A DNA stretch of 64,000 nucleotides from Chitinophaga jiangningensis (GCF_900142605.1 NZ_FRBL01000006.1:1-64000); one strand, 5' to 3'; shown: positions 17,039 to 27,000, numbered from the stretch's first letter. Notes: generated by a model not told the origin, from the letters alone. Translations and numbers: made by a program.

Positions 17039-20000
17039 TTACTTACTCACAATCACCTCCTTCACACCCATCCCCGGTAAATCTACCTCCATATCCTTCC
17101 CGGTAAAACTGCCCCATACAAACCGGCCCTGCTGGCGGCTTGACTCAGGGTTGAACAGTCGTACCTGGTAACGATTATTATCAAGTGGCGTTACGCTTGT
17201 GATGATAATATGCGTATTTGATATCCGGAATAAATTTTCAGGGAGATGTAAATCTTTCCGGGCAGGGAAAGCTAACAGTGGCTGGGTAAATGCTGCTGCG
17301 GCCTGTTCCTGCGCTGTTGCGGTGTTACCTGTATGCGGCCGCAGTGCATAGCTGTAGCTGCTTTTGCCATCCTGATCGGCTTTATAGTTGGTATGCCAGT
17401 AGTTATTCATAATGTAATTGAACCAGGTGGCGGTAGGCGTACCGGTTTTCCGCCATTCTTTATGACTTTGGTCTATCACCTTTCTTTCATCAATCATTTG
17501 CTGCGGCTCTACCATTGGTGTTTCCAGCAGCATCCACTGGATACCGCGATCGTTGTTGGAAACATCCAGCCAGCGGCGACCAAACAGGAAGTCCATATTG
17601 GAGCCTGGCAGCTGATCATCGAGATACCGTAAGGTCCCATAGCCTGCGTCCAGAGTGGTTTTGGGATTGCTGATATTAAATGGGAAACCAAAATGCACCG
17701 CTTCTTTTTCACGTACGGGTTTTTTATCCACGATATTCTCTATCAACGCTTCACCAGCATCTGCATACAAAGTAATTTTTTTGTTGATGCTATTGGCGCC
17801 GGGAGCATTGCCGGTTAAGCTGATTGTAGTTACTACCGGGCCGTTTTCCAGTACCTGTGCGGTAATGCCACTATTGGATTCCGCTTTGGCCGGGTCCATA
17901 CCAGGCACGTACCAGTAGCTGTTGAGGCCCTGGTTGCCGAAAGTGCCGGCATAGTTATACTGGTCTTTTGCACTTAAACTGGTGATGCTTCCTGTGTTGG
18001 CATCCCATGAAACAGTGATGATGCCGTTGGAAATCGTGTTACCAGATTGCTTAAAGACAGATGTTGCTTTCACCGGTTTGTCGGATACTTCATACACCGC
18101 GGTGCCCAATGGTGGTACCTCGCGGGCCATGAACACGTATTCGCCCGACTGCAATTGCTGCAGCGGCCAGGCTTTGCCTTTGCTGTCGATCACTGATTTA
18201 CCAGGAACTTTTATTTTCACCATGCCCGTACGTGCCCACGATAAGGTGTTGACTACCGCAATGCGTTTGGAGTTATTATCCGTAAACGACTTAAGCAGCG
18301 CAGATTCCAGCTGGCCGGTAATGCTGTCGGCATCCAGCATAAACTGTTTTTTGATGCGCCACTGGCCGGTAACGAATGGGACGTCGGGTTGACTGATACT
18401 GTTATGTGCACCCCAGGTATGTTCATGAAACATAATTACGTTGGTCCATGCCCGGTAGAAGTCCTGCTGCGGGAAAGTGCCGGGCTGCAATACAGCCCAT
18501 GCATTGGTGAGCTGTTGCAGGCGCAGACTGTTCACCCGGTTTTTACCGGATTCGGCAGCGGTAGACGCGGCACCGTCTTCCCAGTAAGGGGTAATATCTC
18601 CCTTCACTACTGGCAATTGTTTACCGTAGCGGTCTTCGAAGGTTTTAAATAATTTATCTACGGTATTTAGTACCAGTTTGGGAGATTGATATTTTTCGTT
18701 CCACTCCATTACAAACCTGGATATGGCGGTGTCGATAGGGCCGTTGTCGGCCACAATATTGTAACGCCATTGTACGATATCGTAGGGATATTTTTTCGCA
18801 TCGAGTTCCCGGAGGTAGGTGGCTATTTTTTGAGGGCCGCGATCAAATACGCCGCCTGGGGCAGTTCCATGCCAGGATGAATAGCCTTTGCCGCCTGTCC
18901 AGAGCAGGATTTTCTCTTCGCCTGAAGGGGACGCCCACCATACGGGCTTATCGCCCCAGGTGCGTACGAAATGGCCTACGCGGTCGCCCAGGTAGGGGTG
19001 ATTTTCTCCCAGGTAATTAGGACCGCTGGAGAAATATTTAACGCCGCCATGTGCCAGTGCCGTAACGGTAGTCCAGGTATAACCCGGCACATCGGAGATC
19101 ATGGCGCTGGGGATTTGCAGGCCATATTCTTTTTTCAGCTGGTTGGCGTAGTCGGTGTAGTGGAAGAGCTCTTCCGGCAAACTAAGACCGGTTAAGATGT
19201 TTGCGTACAGGGCAGAAAGGCAGATGCTGCCTTCTTTCACCGCTTTGATGAAAGCTGCCTTCTTTTCCGGGCTGGCCTGCAGCATATAGTTTTCCACTGC
19301 CCAGAGCGATTCTATATTCCATTTAAAGCGCGCCTCTACCGGATAGTTGCGTGTGGCTGCTATCATTTGCAGGGCATCATCGATATTTTTCAGGTGGATT
19401 TTCAAAACTTCCGGCTGCATATGGGAATAGCCGATGTCCGTATGGGAGTGGTGGATCAGGTCCAGTTCGCGGTAGGTAACAGGGAGGAGCGTTACAAATT
19501 TATCCGCCACCACTTTTTTACCGTTACTCACTACAATGTGTACACTGTCTTTTTGTTTCACAGCTGTTACCGGAATATCGAAGCGATTGATGCCATCTTT
19601 AATATTATAGGTAGCTACCTGTAGGTTGTTCACCTTTACCTGCAGGGTTTCAGGTGTGCCAAAATGCAGTGCTGTTAAGGCAATCGGCTGTTTACCACCT
19701 TTGAGGAGGAAGGGCTGCGGGAGCAGGTCTACCTTTTCCTGGAAGGCAAATTTGAAGGTCATGAACCAATCGTTGCTTTGCTGCGCCTGTCCGGTGATGC
19801 GCAGTGTAACCGGTTTACCTGGCGTAGTAACGCTAACGGGTATACGCAGGAACATCAGGCCATGTGCGTCGCTTGCACCGTCGCGGGCGGTTTGCTGGAA
19901 CACGATCCTGCTGCTGTCTGCCGCGGCATACGACCATACGGGCGACTGATTGCCCGGCAGGGTGGTAAAGGTGAGCGTTTTACGGTTGTTGACATACAGG

Positions 20001-20320
20001 TCAAAGTTTCGTGGGCCGCTGCTGGTACCGGTGGAATGGCCGGCGACCCAGCTGAAGTAAACGTACTGGCCTTTGCTGTTTGCCGGCACTTTACCGGTTT
20101 GCCATTCGATGGTTTTGTTACCATCGGTGGTACGTGTAAGCAATGCCGTAGTGGCATAGTCAGGAAATGCAGAATAGTACTGGATATTTTCGCCTGAAAT
20201 TTCTTTTTCGTAGCCATTGATCCAGTTGATGGTTCCGAAGTAAGGAACGGTTTTCTGTGCGGAGGTTTGCATGCATAACCCCAGTACAGCAGCGGTTATG
20301 CCCGTAATTATTTTTTTCAT
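17039..20320 (-). CDS. Secreted glycoside hydrolase family 38 alpha-mannosidase
   Basis: A 1093-residue protein with a signal peptide (1-22, ending TSAQ). An N-terminal beta-rich region precedes the GH38 catalytic domain, which begins LIHHSHTDIGYSH; zinc-binding residues are His291/His293 and Asp295. The likely nucleophile is Asp410 in MISDVPGYTW. The GH38 middle and C-terminal beta-sandwich domains follow. It would cut terminal alpha-mannose from glycans in the periplasm or at the surface. Its start overlaps the end of the sugar porter gene by 4 bases, and the operon upstream encodes mannose uptake and activation. This context supports mannose as the product. Confidence 0.93.
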   Translation of the reverse strand: MKKIITGITAAVLGLCMQTSAQKTVPYFGTINWINGYEKEISGENIQYYSAFPDYATTALLTRTTDGNKTIEWQTGKVPANSKGQYVYFSWVAGHSTGTSSGPRNFDLYVNNRKTLTFTTLPGNQSPVWSYAAADSSRIVFQQTARDGASDAHGLMFLRIPVSVTTPGKPVTLRITGQAQQSNDWFMTFKFAFQEKVDLLPQPFLLKGGKQPIALTALHFGTPETLQVKVNNLQVATYNIKDGINRFDIPVTAVKQKDSVHIVVSNGKKVVADKFVTLLPVTYRELDLIHHSHTDIGYSHMQPEVLKIHLKNIDDALQMIAATRNYPVEARFKWNIESLWAVENYMLQASPEKKAAFIKAVKEGSICLSALYANILTGLSLPEELFHYTDYANQLKKEYGLQIPSAMISDVPGYTWTTVTALAHGGVKYFSSGPNYLGENHPYLGDRVGHFVRTWGDKPVWWASPSGEEKILLWTGGKGYSSWHGTAPGGVFDRGPQKIATYLRELDAKKYPYDIVQWRYNIVADNGPIDTAISRFVMEWNEKYQSPKLVLNTVDKLFKTFEDRYGKQLPVVKGDITPYWEDGAASTAAESGKNRVNSLRLQQLTNAWAVLQPGTFPQQDFYRAWTNVIMFHEHTWGAHNSISQPDVPFVTGQWRIKKQFMLDADSITGQLESALLKSFTDNNSKRIAVVNTLSWARTGMVKIKVPGKSVIDSKGKAWPLQQLQSGEYVFMAREVPPLGTAVYEVSDKPVKATSVFKQSGNTISNGIITVSWDANTGSITSLSAKDQYNYAGTFGNQGLNSYWYVPGMDPAKAESNSGITAQVLENGPVVTTISLTGNAPGANSINKKITLYADAGEALIENIVDKKPVREKEAVHFGFPFNISNPKTTLDAGYGTLRYLDDQLPGSNMDFLFGRRWLDVSNNDRGIQWMLLETPMVEPQQMIDERKVIDQSHKEWRKTGTPTATWFNYIMNNYWHTNYKADQDGKSSYSYALRPHTGNTATAQEQAAAAFTQPLLAFPARKDLHLPENLFRISNTHIIITSVTPLDNNRYQVRLFNPESSRQQGRFVWGSFTGKDMEVDLPGMGVKEVIVSK

Positions 20321-21687
20321 TTTGATGCAGGATTAATCGTGAGCGAAATTTCTTCCAGTGTTTTTCCTTTTGTTTCGAAGAGATTTTTTCTGGCGAACAG
20401 ATACGATACAACGCAGCAGCCGGCAAATATGAAGAAGGTGGCGCCTATACCTATCTGATCCCGAAGGATGGGAAATAACAGATTAACGATCCAGTCGGAC
20501 ACCCACATGGTAAGGATACAGATGGACAGTGCCGTACCTCTAACATGCGTGGGGAATATTTCCGTGGCAATTACAAATTTGAGTGGCCCCAGAGAAAATG
20601 CAAAGAATAGCAGGAAGAGGCTGATGCAGGCCAGCATCCACCATCCGGTAATATTGTTCAGGAAGCACAATCCGGTTAAGGACAATGCGATGGCTGCGCA
20701 GATAGAACCGGTTAAATACAGCGGTCGCCTGCCGAGGGAGTCTACTTTCCAGATGGCGATGAACGTAAAGATCATATTGGCGGCGCCGAGTATTACCTGG
20801 TATAATAGGGCTTCGTTGGTGATGATACCGGCTTCTTTCAGGATGGTAGGTCCATAGTAGATCACTGCATTGATGCCGCTGAACTGGGATAGTGCTGTGA
20901 GCACTGTTGCCAGTATTAACAATTTCAGCAGTGGCGATTTCCATAGTTCGCTGCTGCTGCCGGTGGTATTTGAAATAGCTTTAATGCTGGCTAGTTCTTC
21001 TTTGGCAAGCTGTTCACCATTCATTTTTGTGAGGATGGAAAGGGCTTCTGTATCGCGACCGTAGCGTGCCAGCCAGCGTGGACTTTCCGGCACGATGGTC
21101 AGCAGTAGAAAGAATGCTGCGGCAGGAATTACGCCGACGAGGAACATGCCTCGCCATACCTCTGTTACAAACAACCATCCCAGGAGCCCTTCCGGTGAAT
21201 GACCGGCGGAATAGCGTTGGAGAAACAGGTTGCTGACGTAAGCGCAGAGGATACCTATGGTGATGGCGAGTTGATAGAACGTAACCAGTCGCCCGCGGGA
21301 TTTGGCCGGTGCCAGCTCGGAGATATACAGTGGAGAGATGTTGGAGGCCACGCCCACGCCCATTCCTGCCATTATCCTGAAGGCGATCATCAGCGGGTAA
21401 GCATTGGAGAAAGAGAAGCATGCCGCACTTACCAGGAAGAGGATGGCGGCGATGAACAATACTTTCTTTCTACCGATTTTATCGCTGAGGTAGCCGGAGA
21501 AGGCTACGCCTGCGATGCAGCCCAGGAGGGCGCAGGATACAAACCATCCTTCCTGCGAGGAGGACAGTGCAAACTGCGTTCTTACAGGATCGATGATGCC
21601 ACTCACCACTGCCATATCAAACCCGAAGAGGAAGCCTCCGAGGGCGGCGATGAGGGTGACGAGTGTAGTGAAAGAATTTTTTTTCAT
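20317..21687 (-). CDS. MFS sugar porter (proton-coupled monosaccharide transporter)
   Basis: A 456-residue inner-membrane protein with about 12 helices. It has the sugar-porter signatures DKIGRKK after helix 2, the AGMGVGVASNISPLYISE / KSRG segment in the middle of the N-half and PESPRWL before the central loop. These are features of the xylose/arabinose/glucose-H+ symporter group. It is placed between the kinase-isomerase gene (18 bases upstream) and the alpha-mannosidase gene (4-base overlap). Mannose is therefore the probable substrate, although the sequence alone does not fix this. Confidence 0.93.
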   Translation of the reverse strand: MKKNSFTTLVTLIAALGGFLFGFDMAVVSGIIDPVRTQFALSSSQEGWFVSCALLGCIAGVAFSGYLSDKIGRKKVLFIAAILFLVSAACFSFSNAYPLMIAFRIMAGMGVGVASNISPLYISELAPAKSRGRLVTFYQLAITIGILCAYVSNLFLQRYSAGHSPEGLLGWLFVTEVWRGMFLVGVIPAAAFFLLLTIVPESPRWLARYGRDTEALSILTKMNGEQLAKEELASIKAISNTTGSSSELWKSPLLKLLILATVLTALSQFSGINAVIYYGPTILKEAGIITNEALLYQVILGAANMIFTFIAIWKVDSLGRRPLYLTGSICAAIALSLTGLCFLNNITGWWMLACISLFLLFFAFSLGPLKFVIATEIFPTHVRGTALSICILTMWVSDWIVNLLFPILRDQIGIGATFFIFAGCCVVSYLFARKNLFETKGKTLEEISLTINPASK

Positions 21688-21705
21688 AACGGTAGCTATT
21701 TGCAG

Positions 21706-24291
21706 TTAGCAATGTGTGTGTTTAACGTAGGCTACTACCAGGTAGGCTGTTCCTTCGCCGCTGTAGTGGCACTGGTATTCTTTAGCGCCGGCGGGTATCA
21801 CGAATGTTTCCGCGTATTGGAAAGTTTGCGTGGTGCCGCCTGCGGAAACGCTGATCTGTGAACCTTCTACGAGCATACATATGTGGCACTGATCATCGCA
21901 GGGGATGGTGAGTGTTCCGGTAAATTCGTACCTGTCGGCCGTATAAAAATGTTCTTCATGCGTGGGCAGTTTTACCTTGCGGCCATTAGGGAAGCTCGCT
22001 TCCGTGTATTGGTGCGAGATTAACTTCTCCCTGACATAATCACCTTTACGATCGAAATAGAGATTGTCGAAGGCACGTTCCAGGTGGATGGGCCTTGGTT
22101 TGCCGTCCAGGCCAAGTCGTTGCCAGTCGTACATTTTAAACGTGAATATGTAGGGCGTACTACTGATTTCCAGCACCAGGTTGTTTTTACCTGAGGCATG
22201 GACGGTGCCGTTAGGAATCAGGAACAGGTCATGTTTGTTGGCTTTAAACTCCTGCACGTATTTTTTGATATCCACCTGTTGCCCTGTTTGAACGGCCTTT
22301 TCGAGGGTATCACGGAATACGGCAGGGTTAATATCTCCCTGGAAACCCAGGTAAACCACTGCATCCGATTCACAATCGAGGATATAGTATGTTTCGTCCT
22401 GTGTGAACGGTTCGCCAAAGTGTTGCTGCGTGTAGGCAGGCCGCGGGTGGCATTGAATGGAGAGGTTGCCGCCGTCGTAGGTATCGAGGAAGTCGAACCG
22501 GATTGGGAAGGCGGTACCAAATCTTTCTGCTGCGTGGCCCAGCAGGAGTTTGTTATTGTGATAGGCGAGGAAGTCGAATGAAATTTCGAGGAGATAGTTA
22601 TTGCCGCTGAGGACAATCCCGTTTTCCGGGGAAATCAGTTCGAATGACCATGCGTAATTAATTTCTTCCTGGTTAAGACCGGGGATATGTTTTTTCATCC
22701 AGTTGCCTCCCCATACGCCGGCTTCGAACCATGGCCTTGCCCGGAAGCCGGTGTGGAGCATGGTTTCGAGGGCAGTTCGGAGGATGTCGCCGGTGGTGAA
22801 GGTGATGGTATCAGGCCGTTGTGCATCTACGATAATATCGATGGCTGGCAGCAGGGCTGCTTTATGCTTATTGAGTATAGGCCAGTCGATGAAGTAGAGG
22901 CGTTTGTAAGTGGCTTCCGTGGTACCGAAGTTAGTGACACTGCCGGCGCGCATGCGGTATTGAATTTCGTTTTTAGGCACATCGAGGTATACGAGTTTTC
23001 CAGGGATGTGCGACAGTGCCGCGCCGGTACCGTAGATGATGTTTATGCCTTCGAAAGCGTCCGGATGCAGGAGTGCCAGCTGTTGAGGGTCAAAGAACTC
23101 GCGCAGTGAACCGGGGTATACTTTTCCAAACACCGGATCATTGTTATAAATATAGTCGCTGACGAGGCGGTTGATATGTTCAGTTGTATGCGTACATACG
23201 TTCACGTTATACCAGCGTACCTGCTTGCCAGCTGCAGTAAATGCCCCATGGAGTTTTTCCCGGAAGGTTTCCCAGATGACGCCTCCGAAGCCATCGATGA
23301 TGATGTTTTTTTCGTTGGCCAGCGTTTGTGCCAGCTGCTGAAATCCTTCCTGGATCGGTTGTTGGATATGATAGGAAGGGAATACGTTGTATTCGTTGCT
23401 TACCTTATTGGTTGTAACAGGTAGCAGCGGTTGCGTCGTTTTCCTGGTTTCGTTTGCTGTAGGAGAGGCAGGTGTCAGGTTGGCGGCGCCACGTAGTATA
23501 ACCGTTTCCGTATCCTCGCAGATGTGTATGTCCGTAGTGACAAGCTGTTTCAGTGCTGGCAGGAATAGTGGCCATGCTTTGGCGATATTGCCACCGATTA
23601 CCAGCTGCTGGCAGTTAAATTTACGGACCCATGGAAGGAGGAATGTGCCCAGGTTTTGTCCGAATTTTTGGAAGATGGTGGTGGCAGCTTCGGGATAGGC
23701 TGCCGTCATTTCCCGCACGCTGGTGCCGGATATGCCGGTGGTTTGTTCAAACTGTTGAAGCAGCCAGCGGGTGGAGAAGTAGTCGTCCGCAGTGCTGTTG
23801 AGGAATGGTTCCTTATAAAATGCGCCGATGGCGGGGATATCTTCGTGGCTGGTGACCAGTTTACCATTTTCCAGGAAGGCAGAGCCGAAGCCGGTGCCGA
23901 GCGTGAGTGCTATGGTGCGGCCATTGTACGTGTGTGCGATGCCGTTAGCAAAGCAGTGAGCATCGTTGGCAAAGGTGATAGGTGTATGGGTGATGTCCTG
24001 CAAGGCCTGTTTGATATGCAGGCCAAAGAGGTGGTTGAACTTATTACCGATATTAACGGCACAGATGCCGTTTTGATAGTCGAATGGGCCGGGAAATGCG
24101 ATGCCGATACCGGAGACTGCTGGTTGCAGCAGTGGCTGGATGCAGTCGGCGATGGTATGGATGATATCCGTTGCCGGCATATCGGGGCTGATCTGTTTTC
24201 GGATAGTGTTGACGGGAGTGTCACCGTCCGTGAATACGGCTGCTGTAACATGGCTCCCGCCTACATCTATTCCTATTTTTCTATTGTTCAT
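21706..24291 (-). CDS. ROK sugar kinase - mannose-6-phosphate isomerase fusion
   Basis: An 861-residue two-enzyme protein. Residues 1-275 are a ROK kinase: DVGG (9-12), FAND with catalytic Asp110, and GTGFGS (132-137). The Cys-rich zinc motif CxCGxxGCxE of classical ROK proteins is absent. After a Thr/Pro-rich linker (275-300), residues about 300-861 are a class I (cupin) mannose-6-phosphate isomerase with zinc ligands Gln613, His615, Glu633 and His698. It follows the long Bacteroidota form of about 560-590 residues. The two halves would turn mannose into mannose-6-phosphate and then fructose-6-phosphate. It is co-transcribed with the GntR regulator, porter and mannosidase. Confidence 0.92.
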   Translation of the reverse strand: MNNRKIGIDVGGSHVTAAVFTDGDTPVNTIRKQISPDMPATDIIHTIADCIQPLLQPAVSGIGIAFPGPFDYQNGICAVNIGNKFNHLFGLHIKQALQDITHTPITFANDAHCFANGIAHTYNGRTIALTLGTGFGSAFLENGKLVTSHEDIPAIGAFYKEPFLNSTADDYFSTRWLLQQFEQTTGISGTSVREMTAAYPEAATTIFQKFGQNLGTFLLPWVRKFNCQQLVIGGNIAKAWPLFLPALKQLVTTDIHICEDTETVILRGAANLTPASPTANETRKTTQPLLPVTTNKVSNEYNVFPSYHIQQPIQEGFQQLAQTLANEKNIIIDGFGGVIWETFREKLHGAFTAAGKQVRWYNVNVCTHTTEHINRLVSDYIYNNDPVFGKVYPGSLREFFDPQQLALLHPDAFEGINIIYGTGAALSHIPGKLVYLDVPKNEIQYRMRAGSVTNFGTTEATYKRLYFIDWPILNKHKAALLPAIDIIVDAQRPDTITFTTGDILRTALETMLHTGFRARPWFEAGVWGGNWMKKHIPGLNQEEINYAWSFELISPENGIVLSGNNYLLEISFDFLAYHNNKLLLGHAAERFGTAFPIRFDFLDTYDGGNLSIQCHPRPAYTQQHFGEPFTQDETYYILDCESDAVVYLGFQGDINPAVFRDTLEKAVQTGQQVDIKKYVQEFKANKHDLFLIPNGTVHASGKNNLVLEISSTPYIFTFKMYDWQRLGLDGKPRPIHLERAFDNLYFDRKGDYVREKLISHQYTEASFPNGRKVKLPTHEEHFYTADRYEFTGTLTIPCDDQCHICMLVEGSQISVSAGGTTQTFQYAETFVIPAGAKEYQCHYSGEGTAYLVVAYVKHTHC

Positions 24292-24312
24292 TGTGCTAAG
24301 CTGTTTACTGTT

Positions 24313-25065
24313 CTAGATAGGTCGTTTAATTTCTATGCTGTAGGTGAAAGCATCGCTGCGGTAGTAGCATATGTTGAACTCGATGGGTTTTCTGCCGGCA
24401 TCGAGTACGAGTCGCTTACGTTCCAGCACAGGTGCGCCGGGTTCGATTTTGAGCCAGGCAGCTATTTTTTCTGTGGCGGCGATGGCGCGTATTTCTTCCT
24501 GTGAGTATACTGGTACTACGTGGAATTCTTCGTCCAGCAGCTCGTACAGTGGCTTTTTGAAGTTCTCACTACCGGTGAGGCCTACACGGGGGTGGAAGTA
24601 GGATCTGAAATACACCATCGGGTTGCGGCCGGTGCTGCGTATACGTTCCAGTGATACTACTTTGGTACCGTGTGGTATGCCGAGTCTTTCTTCTGTTTCC
24701 TTATCTGCTTTCATGAGGTCTACGGCATGTTTAATGTCTTTAAACGGGGTGCCTTTATCTTCCATTTCATGGGAGAAGGAGAGCCAGTTGGCGAGGTCGG
24801 TTGTTATTTTCTTCTTGCGAACGGTGGTGCCGCTGCGTTTTTTTCTTTCGAGGAGGCCATCGCGTACGAGGTTGGAAATGGCCTGGCGAAGGGTATTTCT
24901 GGATATGCCCCATCTTTTGGCGAGGTCGGTTTCTTTTGGAAATGCATCGCCTACGCGAAAGTGGTTATCGCTGATGAGTTTACGCAGCTGATCTTCCGCC
25001 TGTTGGTGGAGGGGGATTTTGCTGTCGTGATCCAGGAGTGGTATATTGTTCATATGTTCAAACAT
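24313..25065 (-). CDS. GntR/HutC-family regulator with UTRA domain
   Basis: A 250-residue protein. The winged helix (about 17-85) includes KETDLAKRWGISRNTLRQAI, with the recognition helix in NTLRQAISNLVRDGLLERKK. The UTRA ligand-binding domain occupies about 105-248 (for example VVSLERIRSTGRNPMVYFRSYF and PVLERKRLVLDAGRKPIEF). It is the first gene of the operon, 21 bases before the kinase-isomerase fusion. It probably controls the operon in response to a phosphosugar, the usual UTRA ligand class; mannose-6-phosphate is a reasonable guess. No operator could be assigned upstream. Confidence 0.93.
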   Translation of the reverse strand: MFEHMNNIPLLDHDSKIPLHQQAEDQLRKLISDNHFRVGDAFPKETDLAKRWGISRNTLRQAISNLVRDGLLERKKRSGTTVRKKKITTDLANWLSFSHEMEDKGTPFKDIKHAVDLMKADKETEERLGIPHGTKVVSLERIRSTGRNPMVYFRSYFHPRVGLTGSENFKKPLYELLDEEFHVVPVYSQEEIRAIAATEKIAAWLKIEPGAPVLERKRLVLDAGRKPIEFNICYYRSDAFTYSIEIKRPI

Positions 25066-25297
25066 ATTGAAAGTTGTGGAAAGGGCAAAAAAAATGTTGG
25101 GGAGGGTTTTGTTATGCAGATGTTAATGATTCTGGTTTGAGAACTGTATGTAATAAATTTATATTATTCCTGTGAAGGAAAATAATTGACAAAGGCTAGC
25201 TCCAATAGAATGAAATTCCACGGTAATGTGAGTCATCCTTGGTCTAAATGTAGCTAAGAATTCGACAGGCTGGTGGGTAAATGCCTAATTAATACTT

Positions 25298-26089
25298 TCA
25301 AATTGGTCGTAAGGTTGCAAAGTTGTATCCTTGACCACCTAACTGGTAAATAACCTTGTATTGCCCTCTAATATAAATCGTGCCCCTATTCCATTGTACC
25401 ATACCTTTATTTAAATCGCTAATTTCCAGCGTTACTGTAACAAATCCTGGAGGTAATTCGTAATAGATGTGCTCATCGTCCCAATCTTTTTGTTTCAGGT
25501 TCTTCCAATATATCTTAGATTGAGGAGAGTGCAACGCGCAAAATTTCAATTTCTTCACATCGGAATCAACATAGTGCCCTCCTTCGGTATAAATTTTGTG
25601 CGTTGTTTCCATCAGTTGAATGTATGTTGGTTCTTCATATAAGTATTCATCACTAATCCGCGAGCTATCAAACTTCTGAGCTCCTATAGCCATATCAATA
25701 AAGATTGTCCGTCCATTATTTTTATCCAAAAAAAACTCAAAATCGTTATTGGCGAAATCTCCATTATACTCAGGTAATTCGCTTTTATTAATACTTACAG
25801 TTTCGGCCGAAATGACATCCCCAATCACTGTACCATGATTATCGGACGATTTGGAACCTGTAGTAGGGCTTGTGGTAGTTGGGGTATCCTTAGCTTGTTT
25901 GTAAAAATACAGGACAATGCATAGAACGGACAACGTGAATATTCCAGCTATGATTAACCTCAATATGTTGTATCCTTGCTTCTTGGTCATGGTAGGGAAA
26001 AGCTCACGTTTGATAATAGACCTAAATAATAAAAACGCCAGGGTTATAGCCAAGCCTGCAATTCCAGTGTATTTAAGAATAGATTCCAT
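25298..26089 (-). CDS. Membrane-anchored hypothetical protein
   Basis: A 263-residue protein with two N-terminal membrane helices (about 7-25 and 43-63). A Thr/Ser-rich linker (68-85) and a globular domain of about 170 residues follow. I do not recognise the family. The gene has lower G+C than the mannoside operon beside it, which also applies to the next genes up to the HigBA locus, and may indicate an acquired segment. No operon partner is evident; the next gene on this strand is 161 bases upstream. Confidence 0.7.
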   Translation of the reverse strand: MESILKYTGIAGLAITLAFLLFRSIIKRELFPTMTKKQGYNILRLIIAGIFTLSVLCIVLYFYKQAKDTPTTTSPTTGSKSSDNHGTVIGDVISAETVSINKSELPEYNGDFANNDFEFFLDKNNGRTIFIDMAIGAQKFDSSRISDEYLYEEPTYIQLMETTHKIYTEGGHYVDSDVKKLKFCALHSPQSKIYWKNLKQKDWDDEHIYYELPPGFVTVTLEISDLNKGMVQWNRGTIYIRGQYKVIYQLGGQGYNFATLRPI

Positions 26090-26250
26090 GTATTAGTGTT
26101 TTAGAGTAAACTCGATCTGCCGTCACAATAGTTTGATCATTAATTATTATAAATGCTAACAAATAGGGCATAACGCAATACTTCACTACGTAATCAGGTG
26201 TTTTATCCAGTTTGTCTGGCTTCACAAGGTCTGTGATTCATAAATGGATG

Positions 26251-26544
26251 TTATTTCATAGTAGAAAGATCATTGGCTATTGCCTGCTCGTCATAGATCG
26301 TGAGTTCGCCATTACGGATCATTTTGTAGTACTTCCGACCAAGGTCCAGAGCCAGGGATTTATCTGTCCCCTTAAGGGAATTTTTATAGGCCTCCTCTAG
26401 TTTTGCAAGGTATGCGTCATATACTTCTTTCTTTTTTCGCCACTCCTTCTTGCGCTTACTCTCACGAATTATCCAATATACAACTAGTGCGATTGCAATT
26501 AGGAATATGGATATTGGGGTCCAAATAGTAGTCTCGTTATTCAT
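26251..26544 (-). CDS. Small single-helix membrane protein, unknown function
   Basis: A 97-residue protein with one N-terminal helix (about 9-26). A strongly basic stretch RESKRKKEWRKKKE marks the cytoplasmic side, and a helical tail follows. The tail segment with ...LDLGRKYYKMIRNGELTIYDE resembles short oligomerisation segments of membrane-anchored stress proteins, but no family can be named. The start ATG at 26544 is the only reasonable one. Confidence 0.6.
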   Translation of the reverse strand: MNNETTIWTPISIFLIAIALVVYWIIRESKRKKEWRKKKEVYDAYLAKLEEAYKNSLKGTDKSLALDLGRKYYKMIRNGELTIYDEQAIANDLSTMK

Positions 26545-26907
26545 TTATATTTGTTTTGTTCTATTTTGTTTAACACTTTCTCATGCCTTGTTATGTGTTT
26601 CAAACCTCAATGGGATTGTGTGATGTTAGCCTTCGCTATTATAATTAGAGTATATTTTTCTACCTTATTTGCAGCTGGTCAAAGCATTTGGTTTTGGGAT
26701 TTTATTATAATTCTTTCATACCTGCGATCGTTTTCTGGAAAACGAATGTTAAATGTATGCGTAAATTAGGGAATCTGAAAGCAATTCGCAACAGTGGATA
26801 TTACTTGATTCGGCCGGATTCTGTGCGTAAAACTAATGTACAAATAATTAGAAATAGTGCAAAAATCGAATTGTAGGAGTATGGATTGGATTAACGCGTG
26901 GGCAATG
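26545..26907. other. A/T-rich gap before the HigBA-type locus
   Basis: Short open frames here have no recognisable features and unlikely composition; I treat them as chance. The regulatory site of the toxin-antitoxin locus starts at 26908. Confidence 0.5.
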
Positions 26908-26945
26908 AAAAGTTCTGTTTATTTCCGAACTTTTTTGTATTTTTG
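26908..26945 (+). promoter_or_regulatory. Promoter and inverted-repeat operator of higBA-like locus
   Basis: TATTTTTG at 26938-26945 matches the TAnnTTTG -7 element. Just upstream AAAAGTTC (26908-26915) and GAACTTTT (26927-26934) form a perfect 8-base inverted repeat with an 11-base spacer, spanning the position of the -33 region. This is the expected place for antitoxin autorepression. No clear TTTG -33 element is visible. Confidence 0.5.
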
Positions 26946-27000
26946 TAGCGGGGTAATTTACCAAATACCGGTTTTCCACTCCAGCCATAACCATATCAAA

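Noticed and set aside
23656..24504. A 282-codon + strand frame across the ROK kinase and GntR genes
   Set aside because: Both minus-strand genes have strong family motifs and this frame spans their boundary without a motif of its own.
26551..26876. Two short + strand frames before the HigBA locus
   Set aside because: They are A/T-driven and hydrophobic by chance, overlap each other, and lack a start context or homologous motif.
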